From the NCBI GenBank assembly GCA_903844215.1, contig CAIMSP010000040.1:1-63583 (forward strand): DNA of 63,583 bases, given 5' to 3'. Origin of the DNA: an uncultured beta proteobacterium. Lineage in GTDB: Bacteria > Pseudomonadota > Gammaproteobacteria > Burkholderiales > Burkholderiaceae_C. Every line of letters starts with the position of its first letter. The first letter of the stretch is position 1. Under the pieces are notes generated by a model that was given only the letters and a program-made list of their open reading frames with translations, ran no database searches and was not told the DNA's origin. Shown here piece after piece: positions 19,851 to 31,009 of the stretch. The position numbers and the translations under genes were made by a program.

Positions 19851-21671
19851 ATGAGCTATACCGCCCCGTTGAAAGACATGTTGTTCGACCTCCAGCACTT
19901 GGCGAACATTGAGGCCATTGCGCAGATTCCGGGTTTCGAGGACGCCGGTTTTGACACCGCTCAGGCCGTGCTCGAAGAGTGCGCCAAGTTCAACGAGGGC
20001 GTGTTGGCGCCGCTGAACTGGGAGGGGGACAAGAACCCGACTTCCTGGAGCAACGGTGTGGTCACGGCCACGCCGGGCTTCAAGGCGGCCTACCAGCAGT
20101 TCACGCAGGGCGGCTGGCAGGGACTGCAGCACCCGGTGGACTTTGGCGGTCAGGGCCTGCCCAAGACCATAGGCGCTTTTTGCGGCGAGATGCAGCAGTC
20201 GGCCAATATGAGCTTTGCCCTGTGTCCGCTGCTCAGCGACGGCGCGATCGAGGCGCTGCTGACCGCCGGTTCGGACGCGCTCAAGGCCCAGTACCTGGAG
20301 AAGCTGGTGAGCGGCGAATGGACCGGAACCATGAACCTGACCGAGCCCCAGGCCGGCTCGGACCTGGCTGCGGTGCGCACGCGCGCCGAGCCGCAGCAGG
20401 ACGGCAGCTACAAGGTATTTGGCACCAAGATCTTCATCACCTGGGGTGAGCACGACATGGCCGAAAACATCGTCCATCTGGTGCTGGCCCGGGTGCAGGG
20501 CGCGCCCGAAGGCGTCAAAGGCATCAGCCTGTTCGTGGTGCCCAAATTCCTCGTCAATGCCGATCGCTCGCTGGGCGCGCGCAACGATGTGCAGTGCGTC
20601 AGCATCGAACACAAGCTGGGCATCAAGGCCAGCCCCACGGCGGTGCTGCAGTTCGGCGACGGCACGGCGGCGAAAGATGTGAACGGCACCGGACCCGGTG
20701 CCGTGGGCTATCTGGTGGGTGAGGAGAACCGCGGCCTGGAGTACATGTTCATCATGATGAACGCCGCGCGCTACGGCGTGGGCGTGCAGGGCATTGCCAT
20801 CTCCGAGCGCTCGTACCAGCAGGCGGTGGGCTTCGCCCGGGACCGCGTGCAAAGCCGTCCCGTGGATGCCTCGGCACCCATGGGTGCCACCATCATCCAC
20901 CATCCGGACGTGCGCCGCATGCTCATGACCATGCGCGCCGTCACCGAAGGCTGCCGCGCGCTGGCCAGTGTCTCGGCGGCCGCCTACGACGCGGCGCACG
21001 CGCATCCAGATGCCGAAGTGCGCAAGCAAAGTCAGGCCTTTTACGAATTCATGGTGCCGCTGATCAAGGGCTTCTCCACCGAGATGAGCCTGGAGGTGAC
21101 CTCGCTGGGCGTGCAGGTGCACGGCGGCATGGGCTTCATCGAGGAAACCGGCGCCGCGCAGTACTACCGCGACGCGAAGATCCTGACGATCTACGAAGGC
21201 ACAACGGCGATCCAGGCGAACGACCTGGTGGGGCGCAAGACGGCGCGTGACGGCGGGCGCACGGCCAAGGGCCTGGCCGCACAGATCGGCGCCACAGAAG
21301 CTGAATTGAGTGCGAGCGCAACGCCGGCGGCGCAGGCCATGGCGCAGCGCCTGGGCGCCGCGCGCGAAGCCTTTGTCGAGGTGGTGGACTTCATGGCCGC
21401 TAACGCCAAGGCGAATCCAGTGGCCGCCTATGCGGGCAGCGTTCCCTACCTCATGCTCGCCGGAAACCTGATGGCCGGCTGGCAGATGGCGCGCTCCTTG
21501 CTGGTGGCTCAGCAGCAGTTGGCCGCCGGGGTGGACGCCGACTTCATGCAGGCCAAGATCGTCACGGCGCAGTTCTATGCGCAGCACATCATGAGCCGGA
21601 TTTCTGGCCTGCGCGACAGCATCGTGCACGGCGCGCACAGCGCCACCGCCCTTCACATCGACGCCTTCTGA
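19851..21671 (+). CDS. Acyl-CoA dehydrogenase (DmdC/long-form family)
   Basis: A 606-residue FAD-dependent acyl-CoA dehydrogenase of the long form with an extra C-terminal domain, the class that includes 3-methylmercaptopropionyl-CoA dehydrogenase DmdC. The motifs are GTMNLTEPQAGSDLAAVRTR (about 158-177), KVFGTKIFITWGEHDMAENI, and the catalytic Glu in ILTIYEGTTAIQANDLVGRK (about 444-463). It presumably passes electrons to the ETF encoded just upstream. The acyl-CoA substrate cannot be read. The Shine-Dalgarno is TTAGGAAACC. It has a separate start after the etfA terminator and is followed within 14 bp by the nitronate monooxygenase gene. Confidence 0.92.
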   Translation: MSYTAPLKDMLFDLQHLANIEAIAQIPGFEDAGFDTAQAVLEECAKFNEGVLAPLNWEGDKNPTSWSNGVVTATPGFKAAYQQFTQGGWQGLQHPVDFGGQGLPKTIGAFCGEMQQSANMSFALCPLLSDGAIEALLTAGSDALKAQYLEKLVSGEWTGTMNLTEPQAGSDLAAVRTRAEPQQDGSYKVFGTKIFITWGEHDMAENIVHLVLARVQGAPEGVKGISLFVVPKFLVNADRSLGARNDVQCVSIEHKLGIKASPTAVLQFGDGTAAKDVNGTGPGAVGYLVGEENRGLEYMFIMMNAARYGVGVQGIAISERSYQQAVGFARDRVQSRPVDASAPMGATIIHHPDVRRMLMTMRAVTEGCRALASVSAAAYDAAHAHPDAEVRKQSQAFYEFMVPLIKGFSTEMSLEVTSLGVQVHGGMGFIEETGAAQYYRDAKILTIYEGTTAIQANDLVGRKTARDGGRTAKGLAAQIGATEAELSASATPAAQAMAQRLGAAREAFVEVVDFMAANAKANPVAAYAGSVPYLMLAGNLMAGWQMARSLLVAQQQLAAGVDADFMQAKIVTAQFYAQHIMSRISGLRDSIVHGAHSATALHIDAF

Positions 21672-21685
21672 GAGCGCTGCACACC

Positions 21686-22636
21686 ATGTCCAAACTACCT
21701 GCGCCACTGAATGCCCTGCCATTCCCCGTGATCGGCTCGCCGCTGTTCATCATCAGCAATCCGCAACTGGTGATTGCGCAGTGCATTGCCGGCGTCGTGG
21801 GTTCCATGCCCGCGCTGAACGCGCGTCCGCTGGCGCTGCTGGACGATTGGCTGGCCGAAATCACCGAGGCGCTGGCGGCACACAACCGCGCTCATCCTGA
21901 GGCGCCGGCGGCGCCCTTTGCCATCAACCAGATCGTGCACAAGTCCAACGACCGGCTCGAGCAGGACATGCAGCTGTGCGTCAAGCACAAGGTGCCGATC
22001 ATCATCACTTCGCTCGGTGCGCGTGAAGACATCAACGCCGCCGCGCACAGTTACGGCGGGGTGGTGCTGCATGACATCATCAACAACCGCTTTGCCCACA
22101 AGGCGATCGAGAAGGGCGCCGACGGCCTCGTGGCCGTGGCCACGGGCGCGGGCGGCCACGCCGGCGTGAAAAGCCCGTTTGCGCTGGTGCAGGAAATTCG
22201 CCAATGGTTCGACGGCCCGCTGGCCTTGAGCGGCTCCATCGCCACCGGCGGCGGCGTGCTCGCCGCGCAGGCCATGGGAGCCGATTTTGCGTACATTGGT
22301 TCGGCCTTCATCGCCACCACCGAGGCCCGCGCCTCGGACGCCTACAAGCAGGCGATCGTGGACTGCAATTCGGACGACATCATCTACAGCAATCTGTTTA
22401 CCGGCGTGCACGGCAACTATCTTGCGCCCAGCATTCGAGCCGCAGGCCTGGACCCCGAGCAGTTGCCCGAGAGTGACGCCAGCAAGATGAATTTTGGCGG
22501 CGCGTCCGCCAAGGCCTGGAAGGATATATGGGGCTGCGGTCAGGGCATTGGCGCCATCACGCAGGTGCAAAGCACGGCCGACTTTGTGGCCCAGCTCAAG
22601 CGCGAATACCAGGCCGCGCGGCAACGCCTGCTGTGA
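21686..22636 (+). CDS. Nitronate monooxygenase (2-nitropropane dioxygenase family)
   Basis: A 316-residue FMN-dependent TIM-barrel enzyme of the NPD/NMO family, which oxidises alkyl nitronates. The diagnostic stretch GLVAVATGAGGHAG (about 146-159) carries the catalytic His, and the FMN-phosphate loops are SGSIATGGGVLAAQAMGADF and YIGSAFIATTEA. The N-terminus is PFPVIGSPLFIISNPQLVI. The gene follows the acyl-CoA dehydrogenase by 14 bp, as in many Burkholderiales, where this class is often linked to acyl-CoA metabolism; the physiological substrate is unknown. Confidence 0.9.
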   Translation: MSKLPAPLNALPFPVIGSPLFIISNPQLVIAQCIAGVVGSMPALNARPLALLDDWLAEITEALAAHNRAHPEAPAAPFAINQIVHKSNDRLEQDMQLCVKHKVPIIITSLGAREDINAAAHSYGGVVLHDIINNRFAHKAIEKGADGLVAVATGAGGHAGVKSPFALVQEIRQWFDGPLALSGSIATGGGVLAAQAMGADFAYIGSAFIATTEARASDAYKQAIVDCNSDDIIYSNLFTGVHGNYLAPSIRAAGLDPEQLPESDASKMNFGGASAKAWKDIWGCGQGIGAITQVQSTADFVAQLKREYQAARQRLL

Positions 22637-22666
22637 GCCCATTGAAAAAATTGAAGGCCCTTCGCC

Positions 22667-23647
22667 GTGAGTGAACTCCATAAATTCCTGTTTGACGGCC
22701 TGCCGGTGCGCGGCATGGTGGTGCGCCTGACCGACGCCTGGACGCAGATCCTGCAGCGCCGCGCGTCCAGCGGCACCGGCGCCTACCCTGAACCGGTGCG
22801 CAATTTGCTGGGCGAGATGAGCGCGGCGGCGGTGTTGATGCAGTCCAATATCAAGTTCAATGGTGCGCTGGTGCTGCAGATCTTTGGCGACGGTCCGGTC
22901 AAGCTGGCGGTGGTGGAAGTTCAGCCCGACTTGAGCCTGCGCGCCACGGCCACGGTGGTAGGCGAGGTTGCGGCCGATGCGCGCCTGAGCCAGTTGGTGA
23001 ACCTGTCCAACCTGGGGCGCTGCGCCATCACGCTCGACCCGCAAGACCGCTTTGAGGGGCAGCAGCCCTACCAGGGCGTGGTGCCGTTGTTTGGCGACCA
23101 GCGCGAGCCGCTGGAGAAGTTCAGCGAGGTGTTGCAGCACTACATGCTGCAGTCCGAGCAACTGGACACGACGCTGGTGCTGGCGGCCAACGGTGAAGTC
23201 GCGGCGGGCCTGCTGATCCAGCGCTTGCCCAGCGGCGGCATCAACAATCTGAGCGCCGGGCAGTCCGCCAACGAAGACGAGATCGGCCGCAACGAAGACT
23301 ACAAGCGCATCGCACTGCTGGCCTCAACGCTCAAACCAGAGGAGTTGCTCACGCTGGACGTGGACACCATCCTGCACCGCCTGTTCTGGGAAGAAAAGCT
23401 GCTGCGTTTTGAACCTTTGAGCGGGGCGTCGGCGCCGCGCTTCGCCTGCCGTTGCAACCGCGAGCGCGTGAGCCAGATGATTCGCAGCCTGGGCGTGGAG
23501 GAGGTCGAGAGCATCCTCACGGAGCGCGAGGATGTCGAGGTCGGCTGCGACTTCTGCGGCCAGCAATACCGCTTTGATGCGGTGGACGCGGCGCAGATCT
23601 TCAAGCCCGATGCGGGGACTGTGCCGGGGAGCTCGCTGCTGCACTGA
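22667..23647 (+). CDS. hslO: Redox-regulated chaperone Hsp33
   Basis: A holdase activated by oxidative unfolding, 326 residues. The N-terminal domain includes RGMVVRLTDAW and the GALVLQIFGDGPVKLAVVE strand region. The C-terminal redox switch has the four zinc Cys as FACRCNRERV (CxC) and GCDFCGQQY (CxxC). The GTG at 22667 (MSELHKFLF) is the start. The 3' end overlaps the convergent NadR-like gene by 47 bp, an unusually deep tail-to-tail overlap. Confidence 0.97.
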   Translation: MSELHKFLFDGLPVRGMVVRLTDAWTQILQRRASSGTGAYPEPVRNLLGEMSAAAVLMQSNIKFNGALVLQIFGDGPVKLAVVEVQPDLSLRATATVVGEVAADARLSQLVNLSNLGRCAITLDPQDRFEGQQPYQGVVPLFGDQREPLEKFSEVLQHYMLQSEQLDTTLVLAANGEVAAGLLIQRLPSGGINNLSAGQSANEDEIGRNEDYKRIALLASTLKPEELLTLDVDTILHRLFWEEKLLRFEPLSGASAPRFACRCNRERVSQMIRSLGVEEVESILTEREDVEVGCDFCGQQYRFDAVDAAQIFKPDAGTVPGSSLLH

Positions 23648-24158
23648 TGACGGACAATGCCGCCGCCATGCGCTCGTGGCCGCTGCCACGGATGACCTGG
23701 TAGCTGTTATTCCCTCGTGCCAGTGCGGCGCGCAGCAGCCGGTCCACGGGTTCGCGCACCTGGGGTCCGTCACGCTGCAGGCCATCGGCCACCCAGGGCA
23801 AGTCCAGCCCCATCACCAACGTCAGGTCGTAATGGCGCTGATGCTCCAGCGCATAGTCGTAGAGCGTGCAGTCGGAAAACAGCAGCTCGCTGTAGATCGC
23901 CGTCATCAGCGGCGTGGTGTCGGCGATCAGCCAATCCATGGCCGGGGCTTGCAGCACGCGCTCTGCTTGCTCGTGGACAATGTCCCACTGCTCGTGCGGC
24001 TGCGGCGTGCGGCCTTCTTTGTCACACCATTCGCGCAGCACCTCGGGCACCCACAGCGCGCTGTCGCCCTGTGCCATCCAATGCGCGGCCAGCCCCTTCG
24101 CGAGTTGCGTCTTGCCGGTGCTCTCCGCGCCCAGGATGGCGATCTTCATGTTAATCAT
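23601..24158 (-). CDS. NadR-like P-loop kinase (probable ribosylnicotinamide kinase)
   Basis: A 185-residue AAA_28/NadR C-domain-type ATPase. The P-loop is AILGAESTGKTQLAKGLA (about residues 7-24); WVPEVLREWCDKEGRTPQ and WLIADTTPLMTAIYSELLF match the nucleoside-kinase fold of NadR, which phosphorylates nicotinamide riboside to NMN. It lacks the NMN adenylyltransferase domain of full-length NadR. The start may be the second ATG (MKIAIL, 24149). The pnuC gene 1.5 kb away, on the same strand, supports a role in nicotinamide riboside salvage. Confidence 0.8.
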   Translation of the reverse strand: MINMKIAILGAESTGKTQLAKGLAAHWMAQGDSALWVPEVLREWCDKEGRTPQPHEQWDIVHEQAERVLQAPAMDWLIADTTPLMTAIYSELLFSDCTLYDYALEHQRHYDLTLVMGLDLPWVADGLQRDGPQVREPVDRLLRAALARGNNSYQVIRGSGHERMAAALSVISAAASSPAQSPHRA

Positions 24159-24265
24159 ACGAATAATTCGGTGTCTGGCGCGGCAGCAATTGCCCGCTGC
24201 CGAGTAGCGTCACGGGACTGATGATAGAGTGTCCTCCACTGTCCGCTGCAAAGGTGCGAATTGCC

Positions 24266-25678
24266 ATGAAGAAGTTTCTTGTTTCCATGCTTCGATTCTT
24301 TAAGTGGTTGCTGCTCGGCACGGTCGGACTGGTCGTTCTCGTGCTGGGGTGCTGGTTCCTGCTACCGGACCAAGCGCTGAACCCCGAGGCGCGCAAAATT
24401 CTGGAGGCGCAGCCCGTCGTGCCTGCGCAACAGAACGCCTACTACGCGCTCTGGGGTCTGACGGCATCACCGGAGCTGGACGCGTTTGCGGTGGGCCGCA
24501 AAGTCGTGGACGCGCAGGTGGCTGCGGTGCGCGAGAAGGGCTATGGGGCGCAGTTCGATCCCGCGTCAATTGAGGGAGCTACGACCTACCGGCGGCGTGT
24601 TCCGGCCGGGACCTTTTGCAAATCACGCGGCGAAACGGCGCATTGTCTGACCGCGCTGCGCGCACATCGCGGCGAACTGCTTGCGGAACTCGCGGCCAAG
24701 GATGTCTATGTACGGCGCTACCGTGGCTTGAGGACTTATCCTCATTTCGAAGAGGCGATGGCGGTGACCAGCGCAGCACCCACGCTGGACTGGGCGGGCA
24801 TTCGGGAGATTTCCGAATTGGTGGATGCCTCTATCGCATTCGACATGGAACGTCCTGCGCAACGTGTTGCGGCGCTGACCGATCTATTGAACGAAATCAA
24901 GTTGTGGCGTCTCGTGGGCAACGAAGCGGATCTGTTGATCGATCGCATCATTTCGGCCCCATTGCTGCACAGCAAGTACCGGCTGTTCTCTGAGTTGCTT
25001 GCTGAATACCCTGAAATCGCCAGCGCGCAGGGGGAACTGGTCGCGCAGATGAGTGCTCCACTAACTGCAGCCGATACCGATTTACGGCGTGCGCTGAACG
25101 GGGAATTTCGTGGCAGAGCATTCTTGTTGCAAAGCCTGGATTCAAAGGGCTTGCCATCGGTGTTTTCAGCCGAGGATCACGAGCCGTCAAATTTTGAAAA
25201 TCTTTTTGCCAGCCGACTATTCAAACCCAACGCCACAGTGAATCTGAGTTTCGAAAATTTCCGCGCGGCCGGGGAGTTCTATGCAGGCAGCGCTGCGCAG
25301 ATCGAGTCCGGGCGCGACGCTTTTGCCAAGACGGCCTATCGGTTTAGCTACTTCGATCCCCGCTATCAGTTGTACAACCCGATTGGCAAGATTTTGGTGT
25401 CGATTGAGACGCCGGATAGCTTCGGCAGCTACAGTGATCGCCTGTTTGATCTGATGGGCTACACGCGGCTCGTCGAGTTGCAGAGACAGATTGCGTTGAA
25501 CCACATTGCGCGCGACCAGGTGAGCGCATTTGTTGCAAGCGTGGATGTCGGTCTGCACGATCCGCACACCGGGAAAGCCATGACCTATGACGCCGCCACC
25601 CAAACGATTTGGTTTCCAGCGAAGAGTCCGAACTTCTCGAAGCCCGGCGTGCCGTTGGCCGTGACGCTAGCCCGATAA
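24266..25678 (+). CDS. Hypothetical protein with N-terminal membrane anchor
   Basis: I do not recognise this 470-residue protein. The ATG at 24266 gives a basic start (MKKFLVSMLRFFKW) and one hydrophobic segment (about residues 15-35), which indicates a membrane anchor or uncleaved signal. The rest is a soluble, mostly helical periplasmic-type domain with two Cys residues (about 122-132, FCKSRGETAHC) that could form a disulphide. Motifs worth searching are AYYALWGLTASPELD, FRAAGEFYAGSA and YNPIGKILV. It lies between the NadR-like gene and pnuC on the opposite strand, and its base composition appears less GC-rich than its neighbours, which hints at insertion. Confidence 0.6.
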   Translation: MKKFLVSMLRFFKWLLLGTVGLVVLVLGCWFLLPDQALNPEARKILEAQPVVPAQQNAYYALWGLTASPELDAFAVGRKVVDAQVAAVREKGYGAQFDPASIEGATTYRRRVPAGTFCKSRGETAHCLTALRAHRGELLAELAAKDVYVRRYRGLRTYPHFEEAMAVTSAAPTLDWAGIREISELVDASIAFDMERPAQRVAALTDLLNEIKLWRLVGNEADLLIDRIISAPLLHSKYRLFSELLAEYPEIASAQGELVAQMSAPLTAADTDLRRALNGEFRGRAFLLQSLDSKGLPSVFSAEDHEPSNFENLFASRLFKPNATVNLSFENFRAAGEFYAGSAAQIESGRDAFAKTAYRFSYFDPRYQLYNPIGKILVSIETPDSFGSYSDRLFDLMGYTRLVELQRQIALNHIARDQVSAFVASVDVGLHDPHTGKAMTYDAATQTIWFPAKSPNFSKPGVPLAVTLAR

Positions 25679-25712
25679 CGACAGCGGGAAAACAATTGGA
25701 ATCCAACCCCGA

Positions 25713-26318
25713 TTAACTGAGCCGACGCCGCCAGGCTCTCCAGCCGACCACGCTCAGGGCGATGAACAGGGTGTAGAGGATGACCGTGAGCCACAGGCCC
25801 TTGTAGGCGAAGAGGGCGACGCTGGCGACGTTGATGACGATCCACATCAGCCAGTTTTCGAGATACTTTCGCCCGAGAAGAAACTGCGCGACGACGCTCA
25901 AGGCCGTGGGGAAGGCGTCCCACCAGGGTACGTCGCTGTCGGTACAGGTCTTGAGGAACAAGCCCGTGACAGGCCACAGCAGGGCGCTCAGGGCGATCGT
26001 CCAAAGCAGGCCTTGGCGCGACAACTGCACCACCTTCAGGCCCGCACCGTCTTCGCCCTCGCGACCCCCGCGCAGCCACTGCCACCAGCCCCACAGTGCA
26101 ATGGCCGCAAAGAAGATCTGCAGCGAGGCGTCGCCATAGAGCTTGCTCTGCCAGAACAGCGCGAAGTACAGCAGCGAACTGATGATGGCCAGCGGCCAGC
26201 CCCAATGTATTTCACGAATATTGAAACCCACCATGGCCAGGGCCAGAACGAAAGCGACGATTTCCAGCCAGGTGGTGGGTGAACCCCACAGCGAAAACGC
26301 CGGCGCGAAAAAATCCAT
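25713..26318 (-). CDS. pnuC: Nicotinamide riboside transporter PnuC
   Basis: A 201-residue inner-membrane transporter of the PnuC family, which takes up nicotinamide riboside by facilitated diffusion driven by intracellular phosphorylation. The conserved core is WGWPLAIISSLLYFALFWQS (about 38-57), SLQIFFAAIALWGWWQWLRG (about 64-83) and the paired motif WWDAFPTALSVVAQFLLGRK; LENWLMWIVINVASVALF follows. The length is slightly short but complete. It starts 10 bp after ftsB on the same strand. The NadR-like kinase that would trap its substrate is encoded beyond an intervening opposite-strand gene. Confidence 0.88.
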   Translation of the reverse strand: MDFFAPAFSLWGSPTTWLEIVAFVLALAMVGFNIREIHWGWPLAIISSLLYFALFWQSKLYGDASLQIFFAAIALWGWWQWLRGGREGEDGAGLKVVQLSRQGLLWTIALSALLWPVTGLFLKTCTDSDVPWWDAFPTALSVVAQFLLGRKYLENWLMWIVINVASVALFAYKGLWLTVILYTLFIALSVVGWRAWRRRLS

Positions 26319-26328
26319 GGATAACCGA

Positions 26329-26610
26329 TTATTTGTGCGGCGTGATCTGCACGAACATCTCGTTGGGCTTGACCATGCCGAGCTCGCTGCGCGCCTTTTC
26401 TTCGACCATCTCCAGCCCTTCCTTCAGGTCGCGCACTTCCGAGCTCAGGCGTTCATTCGCGAGTTGGGCGGCGGCATTCTTCTCGGTCTGCGCCTGCAAC
26501 TTGTTCTGCAACTTGGCCACATTGGGGACGCTGCCGCGGCCCAACCACAGCTGGGCGTGCACCACCGCCAGCAGCACGAGCAGGATGGCCGGAACCACAC
26601 GCCGACTCAT
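26329..26610 (-). CDS. ftsB: Cell division protein FtsB
   Basis: A 93-residue bitopic divisome protein (DivIC/FtsB family) that links FtsL and FtsQ. It has an N-terminal membrane segment (about residues 5-22, VVPAILLVLLAVVHAQLWLG), then a periplasmic coiled coil (KLQNKLQAQTEKNAAAQLAN onwards) and the conserved GLEMVEEKARSELGMVKPNE near the C-terminus. The position directly after eno is the usual gammaproteobacterial and betaproteobacterial arrangement and supports the call. pnuC follows after 10 bp. Confidence 0.95.
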   Translation of the reverse strand: MSRRVVPAILLVLLAVVHAQLWLGRGSVPNVAKLQNKLQAQTEKNAAAQLANERLSSEVRDLKEGLEMVEEKARSELGMVKPNEMFVQITPHK

Positions 26611-26666
26611 GTTGGAGTCAGGTTGGAGCTGCCGCCGGTCCTGCCCATGCTGTGTTGAATGTGAAC

Positions 26667-27995
<1,329 letters not shown>

Positions 27996-28007
27996 TCAAA
28001 GCGCTAT

Positions 28008-28047
28008 CGTAGGTTGGGTTACGCCCTGTGGGCTAACCCGACCTACG
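28008..28047. repeat. REP-like palindromic element (copy 1)
   Basis: CGTAGGTTGGGTTA (28008-28021) and TAACCCGACCTACG (28034-28047) form a 14-bp stem with one G-T wobble around a 12-nt loop that itself can pair (GCCC/GGGC). The stem core GGGTTA/TAACCCGACCTACG is shared with the element between gcvT and gcvH at 51217. It resembles the widespread GTAGGTCGGGTTA-type intergenic repeats of proteobacteria. Confidence 0.8.
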
Positions 28048-28054
28048 GGACGCA

Positions 28055-28912
28055 TCAGGCTTCAAACCGCATTTCCAGAAAACCATTCTTCTTCGTCACG
28101 CGATCCAGGTCGAGCAGCGTTTCCAGCAGGGCGCGCATGTGTTTGAGCGGCACGGCGTTGGGGCCGTCGCTCATGGCCTGGGCCGGGTTCGGATGGGTTT
28201 CCATGAACAGTCCGGCCACGCCCACGGCCACGGCGGCACGCGCCAGCACTGGCACCATCTCGCGCTGTCCGCCACTGCTCGTGCCCTGGCCACCGGGCAA
28301 CTGCACGGAATGCGTGGCGTCGAACACCACGGGTGCGCCGGTTTCGCGCATGATGGAGAGCGAACGCATGTCCGACACCAGGTTGTTGTAGCCAAAGCTG
28401 GCGCCACGCTCGCAGGCCATGAAGTTGTCCTCGTTCATGCCGACCTGGCGCGCCGCAGCACGTGCCTTGTCGATCACGTTCTTCATGTCGTGGGGCGCCA
28501 GAAACTGACCCTTCTTGATGTTCACCGGCTTGCCGCTTTGCGCCACGGCGCGGATGAAATCGGTCTGACGGCACAGGAAGGCCGGCGTTTGCAGCACATC
28601 CACGACGCTGGCCACCTGGGCAATCTGTTCTTCGGAATGGATGTCGGTGAGCACCGGCAGTCCCAGTTCACGCTTCACCTTCGCCAGAATCTCTAAACCT
28701 TTGTCAATGCCGGGGCCACGAAAGGTGTCGCCGCTGGAGCGATTTGCCTTGTCAAAGCTGCTCTTGAAGATGAAGGGGATGCCCAGCGCCAAGGTGATTT
28801 CCTTGAGCGTGCCCGCCGTGTCCATCTGCAGTTGCTCGGACTCGATCACGCAGGGACCGGCGATCAGAAAAAACGGGTGCTCAAGTCCGACGTCGAAGCC
28901 ACAAAGTTTCAT
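28055..28912 (-). CDS. kdsA: 3-deoxy-8-phosphooctulonate synthase
   Basis: Condenses PEP and arabinose 5-phosphate to KDO-8-phosphate for lipopolysaccharide inner core. The 285-residue protein starts [19 protein letters not shown] and continues PCVIESEQ, where Cys in the AGPC motif marks the metal-dependent class (E. coli KdsA has Asn here). Other motifs are [12 protein letters not shown] (about 53-64), [16 protein letters not shown] [16 protein letters not shown] and [17 protein letters not shown] 28910-28912 is chosen over one five codons upstream. It lies between pyrG and eno on the same strand. Confidence 0.98.
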   Translation of the reverse strand: MKLCGFDVGLEHPFFLIAGPCVIESEQLQMDTAGTLKEITLALGIPFIFKSSFDKANRSSGDTFRGPGIDKGLEILAKVKRELGLPVLTDIHSEEQIAQVASVVDVLQTPAFLCRQTDFIRAVAQSGKPVNIKKGQFLAPHDMKNVIDKARAAARQVGMNEDNFMACERGASFGYNNLVSDMRSLSIMRETGAPVVFDATHSVQLPGGQGTSSGGQREMVPVLARAAVAVGVAGLFMETHPNPAQAMSDGPNAVPLKHMRALLETLLDLDRVTKKNGFLEMRFEA

Positions 28913-29021
28913 GCTGCCACCTCCCAAACGGCCGCAGCGCAGCGCGCGTCAGAAGTCGGTGCCCCGGCGGCATTCGCCTTGGCGTCGATCCCCAGCAGGC
29001 GGGGGCCCCTCGCGGCGTGGC

Positions 29022-31009
<1,988 letters not shown>

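Noticed and set aside
18582..21722. 1046-codon open frame on the minus strand
   Set aside because: It lies opposite etfB, etfA and the acyl-CoA dehydrogenase, all with clear motifs; such long antisense frames are a by-product of high GC.
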